A stretch of DNA of 64,000 nucleotides from Cryptomeria japonica (taxonomy: Eukaryota > Streptophyta > Pinopsida > Cupressales > Cupressaceae), in contig NC_081409.1 of the NCBI RefSeq assembly GCF_030272615.1, forward strand, positions 24,200,406 through 24,264,405. Reading direction: 5' to 3'. The position numbers and the translations under genes are program-made. Under the pieces are notes generated by a model. That model was not told the DNA's origin. It saw only the letters and a program-made list of their open reading frames with translations, and ran no database searches. Position 1 is the stretch's first letter, and each line of letters starts with the position of its first letter. Positions 32,797 to 44,684 of the stretch are shown here, one piece after another.

Positions 32797-34924
32797 TAAA
32801 GAACCTTCTCTATAACATGTTCCCAAAGCTCGTACCCTTTAACACCAACACCATAGCCATAAAGTGTACTTAACCAATTTGTTCTCCAACTTAGCTCTTT
32901 TCGCATTCAACACATGAACATAGGCCACACAACCAAGTACTTTGAGATGTCTCATCGAAGGCTTCTTTCCTAACCATACCTCCATAGGTGTCTTATCAAC
33001 AAGTGTCGATGTAGGAGATATGTTAACCAAATAGCAGGTAATCGCTACAACTTTAGCCCAAAACTTTTATTCAAGGCCAACACCACTAAGCATACTCCTA
33101 GCCCTCTCCATCAACGTCATGTTCATCCTCTCAACAACTCCTTTATGTTGAGGGTTGTATGGAGTTGTCTTATGCCTCTCATTCCCATGGTTTTTATAGA
33201 ACTTATCGAAGTCTGCCGAACAAAACTCACCACTATTGTCAATCCTCAAACACTTAAACTTTCTACTAGTATGATTTTCAACAAGAGCTTTAAACTTCTT
33301 AAACTGACTAAAGACTTCAAATATGCTTTTGATAAAATAAACAAATATTTTTCTACTATATTCATCAATAAATAAAACAAAGTATATAGATCTAGAAATT
33401 GAAAGAACATTTACTGGACCAAAAACATCAAAAAGTACCAAACCCAACAAACTAGAAGTCTTTTGAGAACATAAATAAAACTTAATGTGGTTTTGTTTAC
33501 CATGTATGCAATGTTTGTAGAAGTTAAACTCAAGATTATAATCATCAAGCCCCTTATGAGGCATTTTATTCTTCAGGGTTTTGAGACCCTTCTCACCAAT
33601 GTGACCAAGTTTTTGGTGCCATAACATTGTCTTCTCTATTGGAAGCTTCATCTCCAAAGCATTGGCACCCTTAGGTGCCCAAAAAGCACAACCATTAGAT
33701 ATAGGAGAAACAAACTTCTTCACATCTTGATCTCACAATGAGGATAAGGAATCCAGGGGGCCCTCTTCTTTGGTTCCACAACAGTACTATTGCATTATAT
33801 AATGTGTGCATCTAGCTTATACAAGGTGCCAATCCTAACACCCTTAACAAGCACCATAGCCCCTCTGGTCATCATCTTGCATCCACCTTGCGAGAAAACA
33901 ATTTGCACACCTTCCCACCAACATATTCATACTTCGTGAACCAAACACTATGTGAGGTCATGTGGATAGATGCGCTTGGATCTATCAGCCACACATCTTT
34001 TAGAGCATGTGTTGCCAAGGTTGCCACAAATGTTTCGTTGTCATCTTGAGAGGATTTGTCTAAATATGAATCAAAAGAATTTTTTTAATTCTTCTTCTCC
34101 TTACATTCTTTCTGAAAATGACCAATTTTGCCACAGTTCCAACACTTTGCCTTGGACTTTCTAGGCGACTTAAATCTCTAACGGAATTTGGATCTCTCTT
34201 TCATTTTTCTTTTCCTTCTTGTCTTTCTCTTTCGCTCTTTCACAAACCAAAAGAGCCTCCTTAGCAAACTCAAAATTTTTTCTCTACATCTCTTCATAAA
34301 ATAATGATGCTACCATCTCATTCATCTTGAACTTGGTGGTTGTACTCCTAATAGCCATAACAAGGTTGTCCCATGAGTCCGGGAAAAAACACAATAGAAG
34401 CATGTAACAATCCTCCTTGATCTTGTCACCAAGGACCCAACTGAGCAACTATCATATTAAAGGCATTGAGATGATTAACAACAAATCCTCCTTCCATCTT
34501 CAAAGAGTAAATTTGCTTAGAAATAGCTTGTTTACTAGGGATTTAGCCTGATAAACATCTCCAAGTTTCTTCCAAAGAAGTTGTGTTGTCTTCTCTTCAT
34601 GGATATTTAACATAACAGAGTCTACCAAATAGAGCCTTATGAGGCCCCTAGCTCTATGATCCATGGTATCCCAAACATCCTAGGCCATGGTGACAAGTTT
34701 TTCTCCATAAATCATAGCTTGCGGATCTTGATCTACAACCATATCCTCCATTTTCAACTTCCATAGTTCAAAGTTGCTACCATTAAACTTCTCCATCTCA
34801 ACTTTTCCAAATGTACATGTCCTCTTCTTGCAACAAGATTTTGAAAATACTCTGTAGAAGCTTCTTCTCAAACTAAGATCTGTACAGAAAACCTACTACC
34901 CAACAACGTGACTAAAAATGGCTA

Positions 34925-34937
34925 GACTATGATACCA
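34925..34937 (-). other. Primer binding site of the copia element
   Basis: Minus strand TGGTATCATAGTC differs from the canonical TGGTATCAGAGCC at two or three positions. It lies upstream of the gag frame, as expected, and marks the 5' LTR border, so the 5' LTR should occupy the sequence right of about 34938. Confidence 0.75.
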
Positions 34938-37159
34938 ACTAAAAGGAAGCAAAGTGCAAAAAATGCTTCCAAACACTAACCTAAGAGGGAAGATATTGCA
35001 AATTTTTCAAACAAATCTTAACTAAAGAAACACATACAAAAAGATATAATAAACATGCATATAGATTACCATAATGGACACACAATATACGTGGGGAAAA
35101 CCCTTTTTGGAGAATAACCCCACTCCAATAGCACACACTTTGTATTATCTGTAAACAAAGCAATTACAATACAATGACAAGACTAGGCTTCTTAAACAAG
35201 AAGCCTACACTTGAAATGATTCTGGCAACTCAACTTCACCCTTAGAATAATTCTCATAAAAGTTGATACAATAAGCTCTCCAAGACATTCGATTTATAGA
35301 GAATTTAAGCAAGGAGTAAGCATTTAGGTTAACTCGAAATAGATGGGCGCCCTAAACCAAACTATACATTTCTCAACTACCTATAAGCATGCAAATGATA
35401 ATTGCACGTCATTTTTTCCTCGCCCCTCACACATACCTCCAAACTTGGGTGCTCAAAATTTACTATAATAAGGTATGACATATATTCTTACACACCTAAC
35501 AACTATAATAAAATCGAGCAAAATTGACAATATTTACAAGTATAAGAGAATATGTCATAACTAACCATTAATAGCAGATCCTCTCACAACCTGTCATAAC
35601 CTTGGGCACCCACCTTCTCTATGCAAACGTGCCATTATGTCATAAAGTTAGGTTCGTGCATGTCATAAAGTTAGGTTCTTACAGACTGTTAAAATGTCGA
35701 CATATGTCAAAATAACTCTACTACAAAGTGGGACACCTAGCTCCTCATATGAGGACAAAAGCATCCTTGTTACTCCCAACATGATGACAACTCATTATGC
35801 CAAGTCACGCTAAAAGACGGAATACGATGTACAAGAAAATAAAATATAGGCATCAATTAAATACATTAAATAAATCAATCAATACTCAAAAATACTAAGG
35901 TCGAGACAACATAATTCCCAACATTGGACACATCATGTCATAAATAGTTAAAAAATACAAAACTACATCTTAACACCAACATTCTAGTTCCTAGAAATCA
36001 AATCATTGATACATTGGTCAAAGAGATGAAGAATCAACAAATTTCACTCTATCAAGTAGTGACGTCAAGTTGATTTTTGCATTAGGACAATGTAGTTCAC
36101 CAAGAACCAAAATTTTCAAAAGTTCTTTCAACTAGAGCAAAAATTAGGAACATTAGGGTCCATCACTTCTAAGGGGGATAAATGGTCTTGAAAACATCTC
36201 AAGTCATATAACTGGCAATGTTGTGAAGAATTTTGAAAATTCTCTAAATTATCTATTTTCTATATTTTCATAATTTGCAATTTGTTGACACTCCATAGTT
36301 GAATTTGTCCATGCAATAGTTGGACTTGTAGGGGAGGAAATTTGTCACCTATAAGATGATGAATCTTGGAGGACAAACTAATCTGCCGCTACCTCACTCG
36401 AATTGGTGCTAAGATGAGCCAGGGGATAACAAAACTAGACTAGTATCTATGTGAAGGTAAATAACAGATCCAGATGCAGAAACAAAAAGATATAAGAAAA
36501 CCGAATCTACAAAATAGCACAAAATTGAAAGTAAATTATACCACTAAAATGGGAAGCCCTCGTAACCTGGACGCCAGTGTAGGCGTGGACTACAATGTGG
36601 CGCGCTATCATCTGTACAGCCCACGAGCACATAAAGCTCTAGAAACTTTGTTGTAACTTCCTTCCAACGCGTGAAACCTGTTCACCACTTGTACACACAG
36701 AGACAGGAAAAATGTTGGGGGCTGTATAAGGGCCTGCCTCAATCAGACCCCCATTTAGGTGTTTCCACCGCCACTAACAGCCAGATAAATAGATTGGAAC
36801 ATAAAATTAGTAAATTGGTAAAATGCAAATAGAAACTATACTCAGCTTAATGGAAGCAAACCCCTATTGCAAATGATATAAGATTGGTAAATTTGGTAAG
36901 ATGAATGCACCTAGATAATAGATACACCCACAATGTAACAAGATAAATTGCATGCAATGATAAAATGGAGAATAAGATAAAGAAAAGACAAGGCGTGTAG
37001 CCAAAACCCTCCTTTCGAGTTGCAAGCGTGACGAAGCTCAAGATACGTACGTGTTGGTAAGATCTTCGCAAGATAATTGCAGCTTGGTAGTGTTGGTAGT
37101 GTGTCCAAGATAGCAAGAGAGCAAGAGTGCAATATGAGAGCCAAGAGCCAAGAACTTCC

Positions 37160-37163
<4 letters not shown>
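34938..37163. other. Probable decayed 5' LTR (first few hundred bp), then unassigned spacer
   Basis: By position, 34938 to about 35400 should be the 5' LTR of the minus-strand copia element. It includes cacaatatacgtggggaaaaccc, an LTR-like phrase. No second copy was found to confirm it. From about 35400 to 37163 no motif or frame was recognised. Confidence 0.4.
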
Positions 37164-37190
<27 letters not shown>

Positions 37191-37191
37191 A
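37164..37191. repeat. (AG)14 microsatellite
   Basis: A pure AG run of about 14 units between ttcccaca and aaacccccct. Confidence 0.95.
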
Positions 37192-37250
37192 AACCCCCCT
37201 ATATGAGCTAGGAAAGGTTTGTAAACCCGAAAGAGGCGCGGAGAACCATT

Positions 37251-37553
37251 ATGGCCGAAGACGAGCCAAAGGACATGCGTCGGCCAGTGTCTGACTCTCT
37301 GCAGTATTCTAGATTCCGTGGGTTTATCGAGACATTAGCACGACGCGAGGACATTCACGTGTCGCACCTTCGTCCTACCAAAGATAAGCCCAAAGAGGGT
37401 TTTAAGGCATACAGAGGCACTTTGTCTTTAGAGCTCATGATGCCAAAACAATCAAATTTTGATCATGAGTTTGCCATTAATGCACCGAGCGCCATGCGTA
37501 AGTGTCATAAATGCATTGGGTGCGATTTAGGACACTACAAGACCTTATGCTGA
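37251..37553 (+). CDS. Hypothetical ORF, 100 aa, Cys/His cluster at C-terminus
   Basis: The frame starts at ATG 37251 and ends at TGA 37553. It begins MAEDEPKDMRRPVSD and ends with CHKCIGCDLGHYKTLC. That is a Cys-x2-Cys ... His-x4-Cys cluster reminiscent of the zinc knuckle at the end of MULE/FAR1-type transposases, but with two extra residues in the loop. The region is relatively CG-rich compared with its neighbours. It may be a degenerate transposase end or chance; no promoter or partner gene is visible. Confidence 0.25.
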   Translation: MAEDEPKDMRRPVSDSLQYSRFRGFIETLARREDIHVSHLRPTKDKPKEGFKAYRGTLSLELMMPKQSNFDHEFAINAPSAMRKCHKCIGCDLGHYKTLC

Positions 37554-39649
37554 GATCTCAACCAAATTAAAAAATTTGTAACCTAAGTTTTTTGACACAT
37601 ACAACTTGAAATTTTGAATAATGGGCTATAAATTATAACTTCGACGAGCAGATGTACCAAAACTAAATAAATACAACAAAGATTTTCAAATTTCTAACAA
37701 ATTTGTCCTCATTGAAATGTCCATTTTCACTTTTACAACTAGCTGGTCACTACCAAGAATGGTTACTCTTTGGTTCTTCTCAAGAACTCTAAATTGTTTT
37801 TAGTATTGCAAAGCTATATAATAGTTGAAATTGAAGCATGAAAGTAAGGTACAAAGCATGCATCTCTCCTACAAAGTTCATCCACTTTGATAAGGTCTTA
37901 ATAATCTAATCTACTCTGTATTGCTGTTAAGAAATTGTCAATCTGTCTTGTTTGAGTTTTGACCAACTATTGCTTATAATATATTACACTCCTCAACTAA
38001 TGTTTCAATCTGTCTTGTTTGAGTTTTGACCAACTATTGCTTATAATATATTACACTCCTCAACTAATGTATTGTCTCATATATTACTAGATTCCAATCA
38101 TATATGTCCTGACCTGCTCAAAGATTATTACTTGACCCCTGGCTAATGGATTCAAAGAATCAATAAATATATCTAAAGGAAGATCAAACTGTTCGATATT
38201 AGAATCACCATATCTTCATCATCTTTTAGTTTAATTATGGCAAATACCTAATCACACCAATCAAACAAGTATCTTCTTTGGCCATCTTTTTGGAGAACTA
38301 TGAAAATCTTTTATATACAATGCAGTATTAGCTGATGTTTGATTCGAATTCTCAAACCCATCAAGACAACAACAACATAAGTGATATTTTGGAATTTGAT
38401 TATGACATCATCAGAGACAGAAAGTTAGACAATAGTGCCTCTTTGTGATATTTATTAAAACCATTAAACATCTGTAGAGGTCCCGAAACAGTGGGGTAAC
38501 AGTCCTGAATTCCTCATATGCTCATATTTGACATATTGTTGGCATCTTGTCGCTCCAAAAATTATAATTTTCATCATTGAATTTCGAAGAGATAAATCAC
38601 AAACACTAAAATTTTTAATATTAACTATGACAGACAACAAATCAAAAACTGAATAACTAATAAAGCTTCAACTGTACAGCCAGCAGTGATTTCAGATGGG
38701 TATTAAAGGTTTAAATAAACTCCTTTTGAAAATTGAGAACTTCATATTGGTGTTAGAGAGTGCAGAAATTTGCATGATTGATATCAAACTTTACACACCA
38801 TAATTGTTAGAAAGTTTAGGTTTGGGTAAAAAAGAAAAGGAAACTCGTCTCCAAACCCCCCCAACTGATTGCTTGAACTTTCGATGCTCTTCCCTAGTCC
38901 CTGCTGCTACAACTATTGCTCTTTTCTGCCCTACCCTCTGCTCCTGTGCAGAAACTTCCAAGTCATAAATTTTGGCATTTTTGTCCGTCTATTGTGGCCA
39001 GCCCTTTCTACATAAATTTAATGTCCATTGCAGCTGACCTACTAGGCCTTCAAAGTCTGATCCTTGTAAATTTATGTCCTATACTGCATAAATTTCTCTC
39101 CGCATATGGCACCTATGTCCCTTTCCACAAATTGCTCTGACTTGCAAATTTAAATCAGATTTAGATGGAATTCAATCATCTACAACAATGCATTCATGAA
39201 CCAAGCATGCGACTGGCACTGGCACCAATTGTTATAAGCGAGCAATTAAAAAAACCAAACACACATCGGAATGCCTTTGTACAGTTCTTTATTAATGAGG
39301 AAGGAAGATATTTCAGTTGAAGCTTACGTTGGCCAAGTTAATCATGGTATTAAAACTAATATATGTTATAGTTTATTGTTAAAAGTAAAATTAAAATTAA
39401 AAAAATGTGAAGTATATAATTATGAATAATAAGTTTTGAAATTTTAAAAAGATGTCAAGTTCAACAAGAGTAAAATTGAAAAGATTTATTGTTCGATAGT
39501 TCTTCAATGATCATTGAATTTTCAAGTTTAAACACAAAGACTAATATAAAATATAGTGTCAACTTTCAAAACTTTTGACTCAAGAGTTCATAGTACATAT
39601 TGAAATACTGATACACATTCAAAAAACAGAAGACAGAAATCTAAATTAA
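37554..39649. other. AT-rich spacer, no gene recognised
   Basis: Contains the 67-bp duplication at 37938-38070. No coding motif was found on either strand; the open frame at 38916-39140 has none. Confidence 0.45.
37938..38070. repeat. 67-bp perfect tandem duplication
   Basis: tcaatctgtcttgtttgagt ... cctcaactaatgt at 37938-38003 is repeated without change at 38005-38070 (period 67). Perfect identity implies a recent slip or unequal exchange. Confidence 0.96.
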
Positions 39650-41060
39650 AATATTATGTCATTCAATAGATGAAATTCTACACTTGCATCAGCTATGTCG
39701 TCAATTTCCAGGTCCTCAGCTATGATGCTGAAAAGTTCCTCTACAAGCAATAGAACTACAGGTAAATCATTGAGGCCATTTGCATCAATCACTTCATCTT
39801 TCTAGAGTGTAGTGGCTGCATCAGGTAGAATTTGGTCCCATTTTATTAAAGAATCCTCATTGTACCCAGAGTGTACATAAGAGAGGACGAGTGCACTATA
39901 AATGTAGACTAGGTTCTCTATTTTCTTCGAACATGATCAGTTCCTATTCAATGAATAAATGAAAACATAAGTACTCTAATTCCTGTGACAATATGAAAAA
40001 TTGGTTGCTTGTAAAAGCAATCTTTTAGCAAATTATTGCAATTCAAAGGTTTCCACCTCCATGGTTCAAACACCAACCACTATATTGGGCTTTCTTTGCA
40101 TGCATATCACATAAGTTTCCACAAAGAAGAATCACCTTGCCCACAACAAACCTTATTTCATTGAGTCCTAATTATTGAACGAATTTGAAACATCTGCACC
40201 TTGGCCACAAATCTTTTTTAACGCATCTCAAAACCCCTGTAATGCCTCTCTATCCTCATATGGAGAATATCTTTGATTACATATGAACATCTCTAATTTT
40301 CTGCCCTTTTTCAATGAGATTTCAGATCCACTAGAACTTGCCAATATCTTTAAGTGCATCATTCAATGAACACACAACATGGTGTCCAAAATATATGCTT
40401 GATTACAAACAAGGGCAGCATCTATAACAACTTGGAGTACATGCAATGCTCACATCTCCTTAATTGCATCACACAATTACTTATCAAGGAACTTAACATT
40501 TTTCTCTTGGTGTGAAGCTTTTCATACCCAGGAGCTTTATAACTTGTTGGTCCATTATTAATAGCTTGACCAATCTCCTCATACAAAGGTGAGTGAGCAA
40601 TATTAAACAGCATTCCATTTGCATAAAAGAAGTTCGTGATCCTTATATTAACCGCATCTCAACCATGCACATCAAACAATTTTCAAATGAGTTTTGGCTG
40701 CCCAAGTGTAGTATCTGAGAGAATACCTTACATCTTGCACCATCATATCTCAATAAGACACATCCATCTCTAACTCTCTATGTTGACTCTAAGTTGTCCT
40801 TGGTGTTGAATTGTGAAAGCTCAAATGAGGTACTTTCCTATTATTAGCCCTATCTTGATCCCTAATAGCTTTAAATCATTCTAGCTCATTCAAACAAGGC
40901 TTGACAATTTTTCCCATTATGTAAAAAACATGAGCCCTCACCCTTGTGTATGTGCCCTAAAATGATTGACAAAGTTTACATTCGATGGTGGTTGTTCCAC
41001 TTGACCTCGTCAACCCTAAACTAAAATCATAATACAAAGATAGTGGATATATACCCTCTT
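39650..41060 (-). pseudogene. hAT-superfamily transposase remnant
   Basis: Read right to left. A BED zinc-finger-like stretch lies near 41000-40900 (ECKLCQSF, stop, GTYTRVRAHV). Then comes a DUF659-type block at about 40640-40422 with NFFYANGMLFNIAHSPLYEE and YKAPGYEKLHTK. Last is a degraded C-terminal dimerisation region near 40020-39660 (FSFIHS, GYNEDSLIKWDQILPDA, then an acidic tail). The order BED-DUF659-dimerisation is that of plant hAT transposases, which cut and paste DNA transposons. Many stops and frame changes are present. Terminal inverted repeats and target duplications were not found. Confidence 0.7.
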
Positions 41061-42834
41061 TTCCCCACTTGACATTCTAAATATAAATATATAAAAAACA
41101 AAAAACAATAGAGATAAAATCTTAAGTAATTTAAAAACTAAAATTAGGAAGTACTTGTACAAAATAAAATTTTAACATAAAAAACACAGTTAAGAAAACT
41201 CAAACATACACTGTAAAATATGAAATTTGAATAAAAGAAAATAAACCTAAATGGTAAATTTAAATGTTTAAATTTAAACCATAGATTGTTATATTGTTAA
41301 TGTTCTCAATTGGTAGGTGAGTCTGACTTTGAGTCTGAGCAGATGAATACAGACGAAAATAGAAAAATCATTAAATCACAAAGATGATAGAACCTACATG
41401 AAATTACTTAGTCACTTCTTGCAAACTATCTAATTTTTCCATAGTGGTGGTGAAATCCACAACCACCACAATGTGTTGAAAGACCTTTTCTTTCGTTTTT
41501 AAGTTTTACTTTTCTTTCTAGGGGAAGGGAAGCCTACAGTTTAAGGTTTTCCAAACAGGAAATGCAGACAGGACATTTCCTGCAACTGGGGACATTCTAC
41601 ATACCTTTCCATGATGTGGGAAACCAGTTTCTGAGATGCATCCCAGGGGATTGAAGACAGATACGTTTCCCTACCACCTTGTATATGAGTCATTACAACA
41701 TTATAAACATTAATAGCTTACGTTGAAACTCTGAGTCTCAGAACTATGTCTACTAGGTCCCATTGCTATAGATATATAGTTTTCAACCTGCAAATTTCAA
41801 AATTCTAATTCAATCACCTCCATGTACCTGGCAAAAGGATATGCTATATCTAAATAGGCATTGGATTGAACCCAAAGACGGGATATTCAGCCCTGAAACA
41901 TCAAGAAATATGTTTCTTTTAACTACAGTTCTCCCTTAAAATTTCTATATAGTATATCGTGGCTCACCTCAAGGCACACACCTGCAGGAAGATCAAAGAG
42001 ATGAGTCTCTACTGGCATAGAAGCTACTTGATCTTTCGAAGCTGTTATCAATGGGGTTGTTTATTCATGTGGACTCTGGCATTTGGGAAGCTGTTAAATA
42101 GTTCTGGTATCATAACCTTGAATTATTTGCTAGCATTTTCATCTGAAAAATGTAATGTGAGGACTTTAAGCCAACGCTCAAGCATAATTTGATAATTCTG
42201 CAAATACTTTGATGTACAATCTGATGTGCTCTTGTATTGAGTACATGTTGTGGTGGTGATTTATATGTCAATAAGAATGTCTCGAATGCTGTATATGCTG
42301 CAATTTGTGAGCAAAGGCCAGTTTATGATGTCATATAATATAAAACAACTTTTCTAGCCAAAAAATATGGTGCCTCCAGTTTAAATTTGACAAGAAAAAA
42401 ACATCACATTGGGAGGCTGAGACCGAAATTCTAAACAATAGTGAATTGTAATTCAAGTTTTCCGCAGAACAACTGAAAGTAGATTGATCCAAATTTTCCA
42501 TACATCAAATTCAGATTGTTTACCAATTAGTAAGAAAGCAAAAACTCACACGAGTGAAAGAATGCAGAAAAAAATCTATTTTTCATAATCGAGAAACTAC
42601 TGCCATATTCCAGACTTCTATACATATATAAATCGATTGAGAGATGTTACGGAAAAAAAAAATCTGCCAAATTAATGAAACTCCCAGCCTATTCCAAGGA
42701 ATTTCTGCTAGGATGAAAAACAGTCCTTCAATAAAAAATTGTCAATCCAACCTACTATGAAAGAGATCTCAGATTAATACACAATCTAAATAAAAGAGAG
42801 AAAATCACAACAAAATCAAGAAGCCCACATTCAG
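41061..42834. other. Spacer and presumed 3' flank of SEC13
   Basis: No gene recognised. The sequence next to 42834 is presumably the 3' UTR of the SEC13 gene; no clear AATAAA was seen on the minus strand in the first 200 bp. The open frame at 41959-42192 has no motif. Confidence 0.4.
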
Positions 42835-44424
42835 TTACTGTATTGTGGTGACCTGATTCCACTCCCCATCCACCGCTTCCTTCCAGAGTGTCACATTGTT
42901 ATTTCCATCAGCAACCGCCAATATGTTTCCAGTTAATGACCAGCTGACCCTCCACACAGAGGTCTTAAAGTCATTTAAAACCCTACCCTCCCATTTGTCT
43001 CCCTCCTTCCCCTGAGTCCATATGACCACAGTTCCATCCTGGGAACAGCTCGCAATAGTGCTTTTGGGAAGCCCTAAATTGGGCGCCCATGCCACATCCC
43101 GCACCCAATCTGTATGCATTTGCAAAGCAGGAAAGCAATCCAGTTTCCAGGAACCATTGTAAAATTTCCACACCTTAGCCGTGTTGTCACAGCCACCAGA
43201 GACCAGCTTCTGGACGGGATCTGTGGGCTGCCCTACCGTAGATCCAGGAGACAAGGCAGGCGCCCATGAAACTGCAGTGACACCAACCTGGTGTTGAGAA
43301 AATTTTAGTGGCTATTCACCAATTGAATATATTCATAAAACTATTGGCCAAACAAAAATAAAAATAATTAATTGCACAAAGCAAGTTTCCAAAAAACAAA
43401 AAAATCATGTAATAGTGGCTGTTTTTCACCAATTGAGTACTTCAATTGAATTATTGGGAAAAAAACATCAATGACATGGGTTTTTTACTGATGACGAACT
43501 CATTAATGAGACTCGAAATGTTGTAATGCGCAATTGCAATCTGGAATTTCATCTCACAACATTTAATCTTGTAATCTTTCAAACATCATCCCCGTAGAAT
43601 CAAGAAGTAGGACCCGAAAGTCAATTTGGAAACTATCTCACAATTTGAATTTTTGTCACTGAATAAGGTAATCACGGACAATAAAAGCTTAGAATTTCTG
43701 CAATCAATGGAAATTTTGTCCTGATGCTTATTGAATTGGAGAAGATTTAAACCTATGCACTGCACAAATCAAAAACTGAAATATGTACCGTTCGAAAATG
43801 AAAATTTGCCCCCGTTTCTTTTCCCCGAAGGAAATAGACAAATTTTTTGTACAAACCATATAAACCCTAACATTCTGAAAGATCAACATTGACAAAAAAA
43901 TTGACAGAAGCAAGGAGAATTCACCAATTGAAGGGAAAAAAACTGACCTGGTGAGCTTGATCTATCTTGGTTTTGTCCCATTGTCCGTCTTCCCGCCCCG
44001 TAAAAACCGTTATGGATCCGTCAGAAGAACCACAGGCGAGGCAGAGGCCCAGCTCGTGTGGCGCCCAGGAAATAGAATTGACGGAGGCATTGTGCTCGGC
44101 GAAGACTTGAAACTGCAACCACTCGTTCCCCTGCGGTCCGCCCTCGCGCCAGACGATTACACGGCGGTCATATGAGCAGGAGGCGAGCAAAGATCCGAAC
44201 TTAGGATGCGCCCAGGCGACCTGCCAGACGGGGCCTTGGTGACCGGAGAGAGTGGCGAGTGGTGTCGGGGAATCGGAGCCGCTGAGACCAAAGAGTTTGA
44301 TGCTTCGATCTGAAGAGCAGGTGGCCATGCGCTTCCCATAGTAGTCAATTGCGATGTCGTGAACCACATCTTGGTGCCCGGATTCGACCCGCTGACCTCC
44401 CGTTTGCTTTACTGCTGAAGCCAT
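42835..44424 (-). CDS. SEC13: SEC13-like WD40 protein (COPII coat / nuclear pore)
   Basis: Two exons: 44424-43948 (159 codons) and 43287-42835 (150 codons plus TAA), giving 309 aa, close to the ~300 aa of plant SEC13. The intron 43947-43288 is GT-AG and phase 0 (CAG|GTCAGT ... ACACCAG|GTTGGT). The protein has six WD40 blades: GHQDVVHDIAIDYYGKR, GHQGPVWQVAWAHPKFGSLL, EHNASVNSISWAPHELG, AHQVGVTAVSWAP with KLVSGGCDNTAKVWKF, HTDWVRDVAWAPNLG, and DFKTSVWRVSWSLTGNILAV. Known role: with SEC31 it forms the outer cage of COPII vesicles at ER exit sites, and it is also a Y-complex nucleoporin; both roles are inferred here by family. No stop or frameshift is seen. An L1 element ends about 260 bp upstream, limiting the proximal promoter. 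Confidence 0.96.
43288..43947 (-). other. SEC13: SEC13 intron, 660 bp
   Basis: Starts GTCAGTTTTTTTCCC and ends with a pyrimidine-rich stretch and AACACCAG. Joining the exons keeps the frame through the KIDQAHQ-VGVTAV junction, a conserved part of SEC13. AT-rich and free of recognisable insertions. Confidence 0.93.
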
Positions 44425-44580
44425 GTTGCCTCCCTCGATCTAATGTGAAAATATACAGTGAAGGCTTCGCATATAGATGGAAATGTTAAAAAAAAAGTGT
44501 TTGTTTCTCGTCCTTCGACAAAAACCGAGGAGTGATTTTCAATCTCCAACGCTAAGAGTATTTTAACAGTTTTTTTTTGG

Positions 44581-44589
44581 TTTATATAA
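44581..44589 (-). promoter_or_regulatory. Candidate TATA box of SEC13
   Basis: TTATATAAA on the minus strand lies about 157 bp upstream of the SEC13 ATG and 100 bp downstream of the L1 poly(A) end. Position fits a 5' UTR of roughly 120 nt. TA-rich surroundings make chance matches likely. Confidence 0.35.
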
Positions 44590-44684
44590 ATGTAATAATG
44601 AAATTCCTATATTCATCATTTATATATTTTGATTAATTAAGAATAATTATATTTTGAATTAAAATTCTTTCTTTTATTACTATA

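Larger units (their letters stand above)
30291..34937 (-). pseudogene. Autonomous Ty1/copia retrotransposon, decayed
   Basis: Read right to left. PBS-like sequence at 34937-34925. Gag N-terminus at 34871-34680 (FNGSNFELWKLKMEDMV); gag zinc knuckle CWNCGKIGHFQKEC at 34144-34103. Integrase at 33723-33067 has LWHQKLGHIGEKG (HH of the finger), LFDVFGP, RIDNSGEF and VVERMN, the D-D-E set with neighbouring substitutions. The C-terminal integrase PMEVWLGKKPSMRHLKVLGC is at 33030-32839. The linker SLRRSTRIKKQPNRFGYS lies near 31670-31620. RT at 31270-30849 has MDVKAKFLHGYLEEEI and KKSLYGLKQSPRMWYQKF. RNase H at 30653-30291 has VCTRPNIVQAMGILSRYM and GYVDSNWPGD. Order PR/IN-RT-RH is typical of copia. 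Numerous stops and frameshifts are present, plus a solo LTR insertion at 31900-32796. The 3' LTR is missing or unrecognised. Confidence 0.9.

Noticed and set aside
43951-44369. Open frames on the plus strand and in a second minus frame across SEC13 exon 1
   Set aside because: Shadows of the GC-richer SEC13 coding exon; the WD40 frame explains the sequence.
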